From Sepiola atlantica (taxonomy: Eukaryota > Mollusca > Cephalopoda > Sepiida > Sepiolidae), in NCBI GenBank assembly GCA_963556195.1, contig OY744520.1:1403501-1467500 (forward strand): 64,000 nt of DNA, written 5' to 3'. Within the stretch, counting starts at the first letter, position 1. Each line of letters begins with the position of its first letter. Positions 43,525 to 54,425 of the stretch are shown piece by piece. The notes beneath the pieces were generated by a model. It ran no database searches and was not told the origin of the DNA. It saw only the letters and a list, made by a program, of their open reading frames with translations. Both the position numbers and the translations under genes were made by a program.

Positions 43525-44775
43525 TAGTCCGCCACCTCAAAAATGCTAAACTTGTTTCTGACTGACGGTATGGATTTAGGTAATCCCGCTCAACTGCAGA
43601 TATCCTAACGGTCATCTCTGAACACTGGATAAGAGAGGTGAAGCTAGGGCAGTAGCGTATGACATATCCAAGGTCTTTTGACAATGTCTGGCATAAAGGT
43701 GTTCTCAAGGAAAATTGTACAGTATTACTGGATGAATATTTTATATAATCAGATTTTTCCTAGCTAAATGAAAAAATCCAGGTCGTTCTCGATGGGCGTA
43801 TATCAAAACAACATCACATTAATGCAGGTGTGTCTCAATGGCGATACTTGGACATTTATGATTCTTGAATTTCAGAAACCTCTCTGATTCAATCACGTCC
43901 AAGTTGGATATATTTGCTGATGACACGACGCTCTATTCTAGATATGCAGACAAATCGAACACACACATATCCATGGCAATGGCTTATCACCTAGAAAATT
44001 AGCCCTAGTCTGTAGTAGAATGGGGGCCAAAAATGGATGCTACCAAGAAAAAGCTCTTTTTCTCTTAACAATTATAAAAAACCTTACCAAACACCGATTG
44101 CCATGAGCCCAATATTCAAACGCCTTGGTCTAACATTCACCGGCAACATGAATTGGAAAAATACATAGAAGATATTGCAATGTCTGCTGCAAAGAAGTGG
44201 GACATCCTCTACTGGGCTAGTAAACTTTTCACACTTGTTAGTATCCTATATCTCTACAAAGCCACCATCCGCCCATGCATGGAGTATTGTTGCCACACCC
44301 GAGCTGGTGCACCAACCACTCGTCTCTCCCTCTTGGTCAGGGTACAAAAAAGAGTCTCTAACTTAATAGGTCTCACACTGTCTACTAAGCTCCAGCCCCT
44401 GTTGCATCTCTGTGCATATTTTACAAGTACTTCCACGTAATTTACTCTGACAAACTTACTGCATTTTTACCCCCTCAACGTGAATACCCTTCGAAAAACC
44501 CAGCTAGCAGCAAAATCCCACTCCTTCACTGTAGAGGTCTCCTAGATGTTGGAAAACTTTTTACTCTAATACTTCTGTCTTCAAACTGCTTGCCTATGGA
44601 ATTCCCTCCTTATTCCTTGTTTCCCCAACTGTACTAACAGGCGGACATTTAAATGTAATGTGAACAAATATCTTGCTGCCCAACTCCCCACTAAGGATGT
44701 ACCCTAATCACAGTAGACCCTTATCTCTCAGTCACAATGTACCTTGAATGTGAATAAAAGTTGGAAAATCAAAAA
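43525..44775 (+). pseudogene. CR1/Jockey-like LINE with reverse-transcriptase remnants
   Basis: This is the longest LINE remnant here. Blocks in order: DRYGFR.SRSTADIL (~43565), FDNVWHKGVL (~43677), VVLDGRISKQHHINAGVSQ (~43780), LDIFADDTTLYSRYADKS with the FADD catalytic box (~43907), then YLYKATIRPCMEYCCHTR and LLVRVQKRVSNLIGLTLST (44153-44440). The family 3' UTR ends in 'gaataaaagttgg'. Stops occur between blocks and the frame changes several times, so the enzyme cannot be made. The FADD aspartates survive. Confidence 0.85.
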
Positions 44776-45149
44776 GATTTGCAAACCCACACACTCCCAT
44801 CTCTAATATTTGTATATAGATTCATGTCCCAAATGTTTTGAATTGCCGCCCATCAACACAATCCACCTCAGGGCGACTAATCTTATCATAATAAGTTAGT
44901 AAGTGTTGAATGGTAAGCTTCATAAAAAAATCACAGTATAAAGAAAAAAAAGCTGTTGCAAAAATGTAAGGGGGGCGGTCGTTGCCCTGAGAGGTTAATT
45001 TGTACTCCCTAATGAGTGTGGAATGACATACGGTCATTGAAGGAATAATTGCAAAAGTAAAAAAAAAAGTTCAAGGATTTTTTGCCAGATTTTATTTTAA
45101 AAGAATTTAAAGTGAAATAGTTTTTTTTTTAATTTAGAGAAAGAGAGGA

Positions 45150-45330
45150 GGGTGTTGACAGATGGTGTGAAGAGAGAGAGAGAGGAGGGGGTAAAGAGCA
45201 AAAAGAGAGCAAGAAGATAGAGAGAAAGGGGGGGTAAAGAGCAAGAAGATAGAGAGGGGGTAAAGAGCAAGAGGATAGAGAGGGGGGTAAAGAGAAAGAG
45301 ACAAGAAGTAAAGGGTGAGAAAAGGAAAGA
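45150..45330. repeat. Purine-rich minisatellite
   Basis: Units of ~27-30 bp of the form 'gggggtaaagagcaagaa' plus gatagagag repeat four to five times within a (GA)-rich tract. Almost no pyrimidine apart from scattered T and C. Confidence 0.85.
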
Positions 45331-45928
45331 AGAAGCCCTTAAGCCATTTCAAATGTCATTCTAAATCTTAGGGACATACTTTTTTTAAATTAAACCCAAC
45401 ATTCAACAACAACTGGATCGTTTTTTGTTTTTTTATTTTTTTTTATTATTCTTTTTTACAAAAAGCAAAGTTTGTAGACTGTTAAACTCTCCTTGAAGTT
45501 ACATCTGTTTATTGTGTTAACCTAATTTCAATATCAATCTCACTTAACTCCAATAAATCTGTTGAGGTTACTTGTTTCATAATACATGGAGTTCCAGATC
45601 ATGTGACAATGGGGTGGTCGACCACTGGTCGCTTTGGCCACATGGTCACCCATAAAAGGCCTGACTCAGAAGTCCACTTTCTTTTTTCAATTTAATCACC
45701 ATTCTTTTGTCCACTGCTCCTGTGATGCATAGTCAGTCTCATCATCGGAAAAGACTAGTTCTGCCATTCATTTATTTCATATTAATCTGATGGTCTATTG
45801 ACGGCATTGGTTTCCCTGATAATTAGAATTTTTCCGTGGAACGAACTAGATTTGCATTCGTTTTAGCTTATCACTTTTGTTCAGAAACACATAATACTTA
45901 TAGATCCATTTTAAAAAAAGCTTTTTTG
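45331..45928. other. No feature recognised
   Basis: AT-rich spacer. No motif found. Confidence 0.5.
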
Positions 45929-46098
45929 ATATAGCATATATTTTATAAATGAATTAATATAGCATATAGTTTATGAATAAATTTATATAGCATATATTTT
46001 ATGAATAAATTAATATAGCATATATTTTATGAATGAATTTATATAGCATATATTTTATGAATGAATTTATATAGCATATATTTTATGAATGAATTTGA
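45929..46098. repeat. 28-bp tandem repeat, 6 copies
   Basis: 'agcatata' recurs at 45933, 45961, 45989, 46017, 46045 and 46073, an exact 28-bp period. Later units (gaatgaattt) are more alike than earlier ones. Confidence 0.95.
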
Positions 46099-46289
46099 AT
46101 TAAATTAGGAAATACTGATGGTTTTGTCAAATGTTTAATTTTACATTCTTTTCAAATAAAATCCATCTCCTTTAAGTCATACATATGGGAATGGGATAGA
46201 ACTTGGAAAGAAACTCTTTCCATTGAAGTTATGTTTAACATTCAGGTAAGAAATGGGTAGATAATAGTCATTCTTCGAACTGCAATTGT

Positions 46290-46500
46290 TGTACTGGAAT
46301 ACAGCTCAACTATGCTGACTACAAAATGGTCGTCTACAAGTCCACAGTCAACAAATACTTGTCAAGCAGTCCTTAAGTAACAAAAGTTCTGCTGATTCCA
46401 TCCTTTGTTTCCAATCCTTGCCTAGTATTCTTCATCATTCAACTGACAATCTCATTAACTCTTATCTTCGAGTGGCTTTTAGTATGAAAAAAATAAGGTA
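46290..46500 (+). mobile_element. LINE 3' tail fragment (second CR1/Jockey-like subfamily)
   Basis: ADYKMVVYKSTVNKYLSSSP and then a stop match the C-terminal FKSRVNKFLLS-type end also seen at 19160. The 3' UTR shares 'cttgcctagtatt' and 'cgagtggcttttag'-type phrases with 19270. Confidence 0.65.
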
Positions 46501-47444
46501 ATGGCTGCATGGGCATGCAGCAAAAATGTAACCACTTTGCTTTTTGTGCGATTACCGTTTGTACTAAATAACTGCTGACAATTTCTCCTGATCCTAGCTA
46601 GTATCGAATGGCAGATCTACGACCAAATGCCGAAAACTAGAACTGTTGTGATGGTCACTTAATTATGAATTGTTCACACTTTTTGACCATCTCTCACTCT
46701 CTTGATTCCAGACTCAGTCACTTTTCTCAAAAGCAGAAACCCATTCATCGATGCCTGCCTGTCATGCTGCCTGTCATCTTCATGCATGCAAACAGATCCC
46801 TAATTACCATATTGCAAAGAAAGACCACAGCATCCTTGTACATCAAACTCCGCTCTGCATCTAGCAATGTCCTGCATGAGTGCATCTGTTCACCTGGTGA
46901 ATCTCACCCATTGTGTTTCGACCTCCCTTACTCTGACTGAATACGATAACTGTTTAAGAACTGGGAAGCGGCTGTCTATGTCAAGACATGCTTAAACTTG
47001 GATATAGCAACACTCCTGGATGAGTGTGTGGTGCTCACAACCAAACAGAGCACATTCTAGAAGAGTATTGTGAACGGCTGTACTAATAGAGATCGACCTT
47101 ATTACATTTTCAAATTTAATTTTGACTGAACCGTATGTTTCGATTTGAGTGTGAGATTTGTATCGCTTTCACTGTACACAAGAGAGAAAAACTAAATAGC
47201 TGGGGTCACCATGACACAATAGGCTCATAATACAGACACACACTTGGATCCTTGAATAAATTCAAGTGAATAAGGTCCCCAAATACTTCAAAATAATGAT
47301 AAACATTCTGCTATGATTAAAATAGAGCTAATACAGCTTAAGTTTTAATTTTGTTGAGTTAAGACCCCAAATGGGGGCATAAAGTGAATTGAGGGTTTAG
47401 TACTACTTATAGATTGCTTTATTAGAAAAAAAAGAAGATATATA
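46501..47444. other. No gene recognised
   Basis: A 91-codon frame at 46665-46940 has no motif I know. Confidence 0.45.
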
Positions 47445-47600
47445 TATATGGCCCAAAGTCACATGGTAGGCCATGTAAGACATGAAGAGGATATGTTGAT
47501 GACAGACTGATCCTGGCTGGCGGCACAAGCAAAATGGCAACAGACAGGAAAAGTTGGAAGTCATTTGCAAAACGTCTAACCTCAGCATGAATAAGACGAC
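47445..47600 (+). mobile_element. Possible RTE-like LINE C-terminal scrap
   Basis: A plus frame reads DDRLILAGGTSKMATDRKS, then WKSFAKRLTSA, resembling the 'D.I...AG....A.DR..W......' terminus of some LINE ORF2 proteins. Short and uncertain. Confidence 0.35.
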
Positions 47601-47993
47601 GAAATATTAAAATAATATATTAGTGATTGTATGGTTCATAGATCTTAATCCAATAAAGTTACGGTGTTTATAAGATAGTGCTCAATAAGAAGTAGACAGT
47701 ATTTTAGTATAATTTTTTGTTTATATAAATATTTATGCATAAATTCATACATCCTCCCAGAATCTTCTGTAGCCTGAGGAAGCTAGACTTTGAATAAGGT
47801 CGTAGCTAGAAACATCTATGCACATATGTAGCCAAAAATGTTTGTATGAATAAAAAATTTACACTAAAATATATAGTTAAAATTTTGTTAGAGGTTCAAC
47901 CCGAATGGAAATCTCAGTTTAATATTAAATTATATTGAGATATAAATGTATATCGGATCTCATATTTAAATTAAGTTTCGGAATTTTTTAGAT
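47601..47993. other. No feature recognised
   Basis: Contains 'cctgaggaagctagac' near 47773, a phrase type common in invertebrate interspersed repeats. No boundaries are visible. Confidence 0.45.
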
Positions 47994-48420
47994 GAGGATT
48001 GATAATTTGGATTATTTCAACTACAGTTCTCATATGGATGTTATTCTCTCAACGTTTCGACTGATGTAACTTCCGACTTTTTTCAGATGCATCTTGTTGA
48101 ACTGAGGAATCGGTATGGAATTTCAGACTTAACACTTTATTTAATCCATAGGGTGTAGATTGTTCTCATTCCGTCAGCCATCCCCAAGTAGAAGTCTTAA
48201 GTAATTCTTATTATATTCTTAGTATCGCCTGTACTGAGGATTAAACCTTCAGTCTCCAGAAGATGTTCACTTAGAACTGATTATTAGCATTTTATCTATT
48301 GTGCAATGGGTACATGTGGATATATAGGTTCCCGAGTTCAACAAGACGTTCCTAAAGTTGGTCAGAGGTTACATCAACCAAAACGTTAGAACAGTAGCCT
48401 GAATAATCAAAATTGTATGT
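47994..48420 (-). mobile_element. tRNA-containing TIR element (family F, copy 6, near complete)
   Basis: Left TIR begins 'gatgaggattgataattt' and 'ggattatttcaactacag', and has 'ctcaacgtttcgactgat'. Right TIR has 'gtcagaggttacatcaac' and 'agaacagtagcctgaata'. The minus-strand tRNA-like unit lies at 48230-48316 with the box B complement 'gaggattaaaccttc' and the box A region 'tctattgtgcaatgggt'. Total ~427 bp. This is the best model for an undisturbed member. Confidence 0.75.
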
Positions 48421-48499
48421 ATTAAGGTTTGTTATCCTTTATTAGGTGGAATCAGGTCCTGAAAATTATTGTGAGAATAATTGAGTAGTAAATAAGTCG

Positions 48500-49325
48500 G
48501 ATAAGCATCGATGAAATGCAGTTTAGTTTTATTCCTGGTACTATATTTATCCTGAGACAAAGACAAGAGAAGAACGTTGATAAAAAGAACAACCTGTATT
48601 TTGCTTTTGTGCATTTAGAGAAAGCTTTTGACAGAGTGCAAAGGTTGTTCAAGCATTGTACAGAAAGGCTCAAAGTCTTGTTAGAATTAACAGCACACTT
48701 AGTGACAGCTTTAATGTTAAACTTAAAGTAGAAGTACATCAGATTTCTGTACTGAGTTCGTTGCTTTTCATTTGTGTGTTAGAAACATTGTCCAGGGAGT
48801 TTCGTATGGGTTGTTCAGAAGAGATGCTGTATGCTGATCATTTAGTACTTGCATGTAAAACAATGGAAAACCTATTGAAGTGAATGTTACCAAGACCAAA
48901 GTGATGATCAGTGCTTGTCGTGTTGAAAAACCCAAGGAAAAGAAAAATTCCCCTGCTCATTTTGTGGAAAGGGCGTTGGGTATAACTCATTTCATTTTTT
49001 TCTGGTACTTGCAAGCATTAGGAACATAAGAAGTGCAGTGAAATTACTAGTAGGTTGCAAAATGATAACCAGTTTGTGTGCAAGGAGTGTAAAATGGAGA
49101 TGGATGAGAATTCAGATGTGAAGAAAGTATATTTGGGTGGTAAAGCTATTGAGGTTGTTCAGAAGTTTTATTACCTTCGTGATACCATTGGAGAACAAAA
49201 AAGAGCAGGTGTTAGTGTGATTGAAAGAATTAGGCTTGGATTGAGTGAGTTCAGAGAACTTCGGCCATTGTTGACCAGCAGCACGTTACTACTGTCGACC
49301 CAGGGAAGACTCTATATTTAGCTTT
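48500..49325 (+). pseudogene. LINE reverse transcriptase with PHD-like finger, broken
   Basis: Blocks in order: MQFSFIPG then TIFILRQRQEK, NNLYFAFVHLEKAFDRV (polymerase A-like box), VHQISVLSSLLFI (B-like box), LETLSREFR, LYADHLVLACK (C box, YADD changed to YADH), NVTKTKVMIS, then HKKCSEITSRL-NDNQFVCKEC (a Cys/His finger) and FYYLRDTIG. The order is that of a LINE family with a finger after the polymerase. Frame shifts lie near 48650 and 48880-49050. The second catalytic Asp is lost. Confidence 0.85.
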
Positions 49326-49589
49326 ATTTAGTTTTATGCAAAATTTGGTGGAAGTTCTGCATGAAAACTCAGATACCTTCGATTTTTGTGAAATTTTTAC
49401 AATAGGTATTATACATCAATTAATAAATATTCCCCAAATTTCAGTTTCTTTGAAGTATTTTAAGGGCCATAATGTAGGCACAACTTCCCATTTAGAAAAT
49501 TCAAATATTTCAGATTTGCATTGAATTTGATCGATGATCATTAGACACCAATTGAGACAGATTCCCTGAATTTCAATTTCTTCTAAAGA

Positions 49590-49795
49590 TTAATTAAGCT
49601 TAAGCCTTAAATTTTAGACATTTTCTAGTATTATAATCATATGATGGTTTTTGATCAAAATTAGAATAAAGATTCTAAACATAAGGTTTAGTTTCATTCT
49701 ATCTTGATTTTAATTTTCATAAGGGTATATAAAAGTGGTACAATTCTGTTCTGTTTGGGGAATTAATTTGACCTGTCCTGAGTCGGGTATTCTTC

Positions 49796-49831
<36 letters not shown>
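49590..49831 (+). mobile_element. Helitron-like element (group A) abutting (AT)n
   Basis: The reverse complement of 63816-64000 aligns here ('gatcaaaattagaataa', 'gattctaaacataaggtt', 'gggtattct'). The hairpin 'acctgtcctgagtcgggt' (49771-49788) precedes 'attcttct'. The expected CTAG is degraded to CTAT. A pure (AT)n array follows at 49798-49831. Confidence 0.55.
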
Positions 49832-49832
<1 letters not shown>

Positions 49833-50097
49833 CTAAATGAATGACTGCGAAAGTTTTTTTCCATCTATCCTAACTATATTAACATCGAAACAAGTTAGAC
49901 TTATTTAATTCTAATGATATAATAACATATTGAAATGCCCTATATATAAACATCTCCAATCTATTTACTCAAACAAATCTCGATTTTGCTTATTTGCATA
50001 TTTATTTATTTTAAAGTTTCTAATAAATTAATATTTTCTAATCTGTTAATAATTAAATACATGCGTTTATTATTTTTTAAATAAAGTTGTTGCTGTT
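49832..50097. other. No feature recognised
   Basis: Very AT-rich spacer. Confidence 0.5.
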
Positions 50098-50310
50098 CCT
50101 ATTTACTTCCTCCTACGAGTTAGGCACAATGTCAATATTTAACGTGGGAAGAATCCAGCTCCCCAAAAATTGACACTCTAAATTGGAACATAAATTTCAA
50201 TTGCCTCGGTCTTGAAGGATTTCTCCTTCACTGACAGAGAACTTAAAACCTAAGTGCAGATTTAATACATATACTACATTCTGATCCTAACCAAAAGGCC
50301 AAGGAGTTAA
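50098..50310 (-). mobile_element. SINE family S member with U2 snRNA-like head
   Basis: On the minus strand it starts 'ctccttggccttttggtt', then 'aggatcagaatgtagtat'. This aligns with the U2 5' end (CTTCTCGGCCTTTTGGCTAA, then GATCAAGTGTAGTATCTG) at most positions. The other end, 'tatttacttcctcctac' with 'gagttaggcacaa', matches the left end of 62815-63125. The middle has 'attgacactct' and 'aattgcct', a shortened form of the family body. There is no typical snRNA promoter around it. Confidence 0.65.
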
Positions 50311-51020
50311 CATGTTGGTAGTGATGGTGATGATTATGATAAATTAAAAATTTGTCATAGAAAAGAAATAAACCTTCTCTAATCTTTCTAAATTACAAAA
50401 AAAAATTATTTTTCTTTAATATTCTTTACGTATTTTTCTGTTTTTTATAATAAAGGTGCAGGGTACAAAGTACCCATTTTGAATTACTCAGTAAGAGTAT
50501 TTGACCAATCGACGTTCCACCCTTATGTTTATTCATTTCATTATATAAACAGTTTTAATGGGGAATTCATTTTCATTTTTATGCTGAAACAAAATAAAAT
50601 TTATCGACGTTGAATATCTTAAAGACCATATCAATAAACCTTTATGTTGTTTTTTTCTTAAAAGCAAAATTTGACGATGTTCATGCACAGTATATTTCTC
50701 CCACATTCGAATATATCAAATAACACTCGACAATCATCATTTTTTTAAATTTCCTCTAAATGTCCAATGAAAAAGAAGACTACAGTGTCAGTAATTGCCG
50801 CTCGGAGAGTGTGTAGTTTTTCTAGTACATATATATATATAATCAAACCCGTGCATAGGACAAATAGAGATATGCTTGATTACACTTGTTGAGTAAGGTG
50901 TTTACACTGTACAGCTCCCAAACAGAAATATTAGAAGATATGAAGACGATGCCAAGTAGACTTTACACGTTTATTACAGTTGACAATATACAAAACATAT
51001 ACAATAACTAGTATAGTACC
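50311..51020. other. No feature recognised
   Basis: AT-rich with a TA run at ~50829-50841. No motif found. Confidence 0.5.
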
Positions 51021-51023
51021 TAG

Positions 51024-51142
51024 TAGCTATGCGGCATAATCACGTTGACACACTGGTTCTCATTAGATCATGAAGTCAAGCAACATTGAGCCTAGTCAGT
51101 ATCAGATGGGTGACCATTTAAGAATACCAGACGCTGTATGTA
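51024..51142 (+). pseudogene. 5S rRNA-like sequence (pseudogene or SINE head)
   Basis: About 119 bp, close to 5S length. It begins 'gctatgcggcataatcac' (compare CTACGGCCATACCA) and continues 'ctcattagatcatgaagt' (CTCGTCTGATCTCGGAAGC) and 'caagcaacattgagccta'. It then has 'gtcagtatcagatgggtg' 'acc' and 'gaataccagacgctgta' (GAATACCGGGTGCTGTA). Box A and box C of the internal control region are recognisable. Many substitutions argue against a working 5S gene. Confidence 0.75.
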
Positions 51143-51480
51143 GGAGGACGTTGACACTTCCTTGCAAGAACTGCAAAACCCTAACGTCGTCATCTCCCCT
51201 AATCGGGATATACATGTGACTGGGGCCGCTTGTGAATTTGATACTCCCATGAAACTTCCTATTTTGGAGGAACCCAGTTCAACCCAGCGAGGGTGAATGT
51301 CGTACTAGGTACAGGTAGGAGGTGGGGTCGCTATTACAAATGTTCTCCATTTTAGGGGGATGTTAAGCAACAAGCATCCAACTCAATTTACCTTCCAATT
51401 CCTTTCAATTCTCTGACATTTTTTGGATCTGCCAAGGGCCATAACTGGTCTTGGTTATGGGATTCATTAAACTGGCTACA
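51143..51480 (+). other. Sequence downstream of the 5S-like unit, possible SINE body
   Basis: GC content here is higher than in the surroundings, with no coding frame. 'gtgactggggccgcttg' and 'gaggaacccagttcaac' may belong to a 5S-headed SINE. No second copy exists in the window to test that. Confidence 0.35.
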
Positions 51481-51814
51481 TAATTTCTGTTGTTGCAAAT
51501 TTGATTCTGTCTGTGAACCTTTTTATGTGTCTTCTAATGAATTTGTATTTTCTTTCGCTGTATAAGAGAGAGAAAGAGATAGAAAAAAAATATGTGGAAT
51601 TTGTATCTCCACTTTTCCATTAGGACGGTTTTTACATCAAGTGTTCATCAAGTGCCTTAATTTTGAATCCAGGTTTTATTTGAGCTAACATTTCAGCAAC
51701 TGAAATATTATCAGCAAATTAAAAGTAAAATAATGCTTGTCATTGCATTGATTTTTTAATGGAAAATTAAAATCGGCTGTTCACAAATGATTTTAGAAGA
51801 ACGTTCAACGTAAG
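51481..51814. other. No feature recognised
   Basis: Nothing identified beyond a GA-rich patch near 51565. Confidence 0.5.
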
Positions 51815-51990
51815 AAATCACTCCTCCTCCTCCTCTCCCATACTCCTCCTCTCCCCATACTCCTCCTCTCCCCATACTCCTCCTCTCCCCATACTCCTCC
51901 TCTCCCCTACTCCTCCTCTCCCCTACTCCTCCTCTCTCATACTCCTCCTCTCTCCTACTCCTCCTCTCCTACTACTCCTCTTCCATGATC
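51815..51990. repeat. Pyrimidine-rich ~17-bp minisatellite
   Basis: Units of the form 'actcctcctctcccc(at)' repeat about ten times with length variation of 16-18 bp. The strand is almost purely C/T with one A per unit. Confidence 0.9.
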
Positions 51991-53384
51991 ATCCTTCTCT
52001 TCCCCCTACTCACCCTCTTCTGTATATCTATTTTCTGATGTTTCTCTCTCTCTTTCTAAAATCTCGTTTCCTATGCACTTTTAATAATGAACCCGTTCCC
52101 ACACCTTCACTCCCTGCTTATCTTAACAGTTGTGAACTTAAACACCCCTTTCCTCGCCTCTGCCGCTTAGCCCAGCCCATGTGTTGGATCCACCCGACAA
52201 AGATGAGGGTTAAATTTCCTACCTCTCAAGATGAGTGGCAGAGGGGGTAGGGGATGTATGAAAAGAGAATGAGGACATTCCAATAATGAATCTCCTCATT
52301 AAACCAAACCAAAAAACAACGCAGCTTTCCTGTTGTAAGCACACACACACACACACACACAAACACACACTTGTTTAGAAACAACATGAAAGACAGTTTT
52401 GTCTGGTTATTTTCTTTTTATTTATCAAAAATTAATTTATCTCATTTATTAGAGGGAAAAGCAATATCAAATGAAAGAATGACAAAGTCTATCCATACAA
52501 AATAATTATTTTTATTGACAACTTACAGCGAAAGATTAAGAGTTTGTGAAGAATAAAAACTCAGAACCTGAGAACGTTCTGGTGAAAGGTTGTTGCCTGT
52601 AAGAAGAATTTAAGTACACCTGTTTATTACGGCTGCTTATGTGTACGTTTACATATGTGTGAATGGAATAGACATACAGATGTGTGTGTGTGTATATTAA
52701 CATAGCTGTGAAAGAGTATTATGAATTTGTGTGTATGCGTTTGTTTAGCAGGATGTATATGCTCTCATAATGTGTAATAGTTCGTAAAAGTTTCTTCGTC
52801 ATGTGCGTGCTATTTGCCGAAGGGCATTCGGCCCAACGGTCCTACCCAGAAAATGTCGTACCTACGTGTGTTATCTATGAAAGAAAAATAAGAAAGAGGA
52901 AGAAAGCTGTCTGTTTGGGTTTTTATTATATGCGCTAAATTACGTTTGTTTATTCATCTATGCTCATTAGCCAATCACCACTTTTGTAACGAATAACTAA
53001 ATTGCAAATTGCCACCAATATCTCGGCGCCTTCTAATCATTAATATAAGTATTATTTATTTCGTTATTATTCTACATTTCGTTTCTGGTTATATTTCCAT
53101 TCTGATTATGCTTTCATTTAATTACTCCTAAAAAAAATTTATTTGTAAAAAATTAAACAGATATCTTAGTTTTTTGTAAGAGTAAAATAACATGATTCTT
53201 TTTACATCTTTTTTACAGTATATAAGAATTTGTTATTAATAACCTTAAAAACTATGCCTAGTTCTGACCTTTCTCAGAATCTTACAGAATATAACCATTT
53301 CTCTAATGCTTGAAGGTCTGGAAGGTGATGATCATAAAAACATTGGTGTTAATTAAACATGGATGCGAAGTCTGAACCATTTCT
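51991..53384. other. No gene recognised
   Basis: (CA)n at 52338-52370. A small hairpin 'gccgaagggcattcggc' at ~52814-52830 sits in 'cattcggcccaacggtcc', a phrase that looks repeat-derived. No coding motif. Confidence 0.5.
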
Positions 53385-53635
53385 AGAAAGTGGACTTTGA
53401 GTTAACTTTCCGTAGCCCCGTAACTCTCGCTTCCCTCATTTTGTCATTTATTCCTCATATTAAATGAGCGATGTTTCTGACAAAGGGGGAAGAATTGCTG
53501 TTTTCGGGGGGTCAGAATCTATCCATCTAGCACTTATCGTTGGTTAGGTTTTGACCTTGAAGTAGTATTTTTTTAGCTCCTAACATCAAGTTGCTTCATG
53601 CCTTGTCTGGAGCGACTTACATAAAAAAAATTATA
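53385..53635 (-). repeat. Dispersed repeat D, copy 5
   Basis: 'gagcgatgtttctgacaa', 'gaattgctgttttcggg', 'atctatccatctagcact', 'ggttttgaccttgaagt' and 'gccttgtctggagcga' in order, reversed relative to 34065-34325. A clean stand-alone copy. Confidence 0.8.
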
Positions 53636-53864
53636 TATTACAATTTCATGAATATACACACATAATATTATAAGGTAATATAATAAATTGTGTACATATA
53701 TTTTCAGTATTTAGTTCAACAGTGTCTAAAAAGTAAGTTAGGGTAGCTTCAAAATTCCAACGCCGAAAGTGTAAACATTAATAACTATCTGTATTTATCA
53801 AGCGTTGCCCAGTTGGACATACAAATAAATTATATATTTTATTTAACATTTAAATTTTTTTTTT

Positions 53865-54425
53865 TTAACATAGTTAACCCCAAACAAGGCAGGCCGCCAC
53901 TCTAGACGTAAAGGTCTACTGAGAAAAAGAGAGAAGGTTTGGGGGGGGGGAGGTCAACCTAAATAGGGAGATGTGCAGCTGCATGTCAGTACTGTAAGGG
54001 GCAGGGAGTGAGTTCCAGAGGCCAGCAGCACAAGGAAAGAAGCTATTGGAGTAGAAGGCTCTCCAGCATCTGGGGGCCTCCACAGTGAATGGATGGGATT
54101 TAGCTGATTATCGAGTTAGTCTAGTGAATTTACGTCGAGGAGGCACCAGAGTAGCCAGTTTATCGGAGCATAATCAATTGAAGTATTTGTAAAACAAGCT
54201 CAAGGATGCTACATTGCGGCGATGGGACAGGGGTTGGAGCTTGGTTGACAGTGAGGGACCTATTAGGTTGGCGACTCTTTTTTGGACCTTGTCTAAGAGG
54301 GAGAGACTAGTAGAGTATGCACCAGCCCAGATGTGGTAACAATACTCCATGCATGAGCGAATGGTAGTTTTGTAGAGATACAGGATAATGTCAAGTGTGA
54401 GGAGCTTCCTCTTTTTCAATTTTCA
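53865..54425 (-). mobile_element. CR1/Jockey-like LINE 3' end
   Basis: A minus frame (54174-54419) reads LLTLDIILYLYKTTIRSCM, then EYCYHIWAG, LSLLDKVQKRVANLIGPS, LSTKLQPLSHRRNVASLSL and FYKYFN. This is the cleanest version of these blocks in the window. The rest of the C-terminus and the 3' UTR ('ccaaacaaggcaggccgc') occupy 53880-54170 with frame breaks. The poly(T) at 53856-53868 is the A tail on the other strand. Confidence 0.85.

Noticed and set aside
51024..51142. Functional 5S rRNA gene
   Set aside because: Too many substitutions across the conserved positions and no tandem 5S context.
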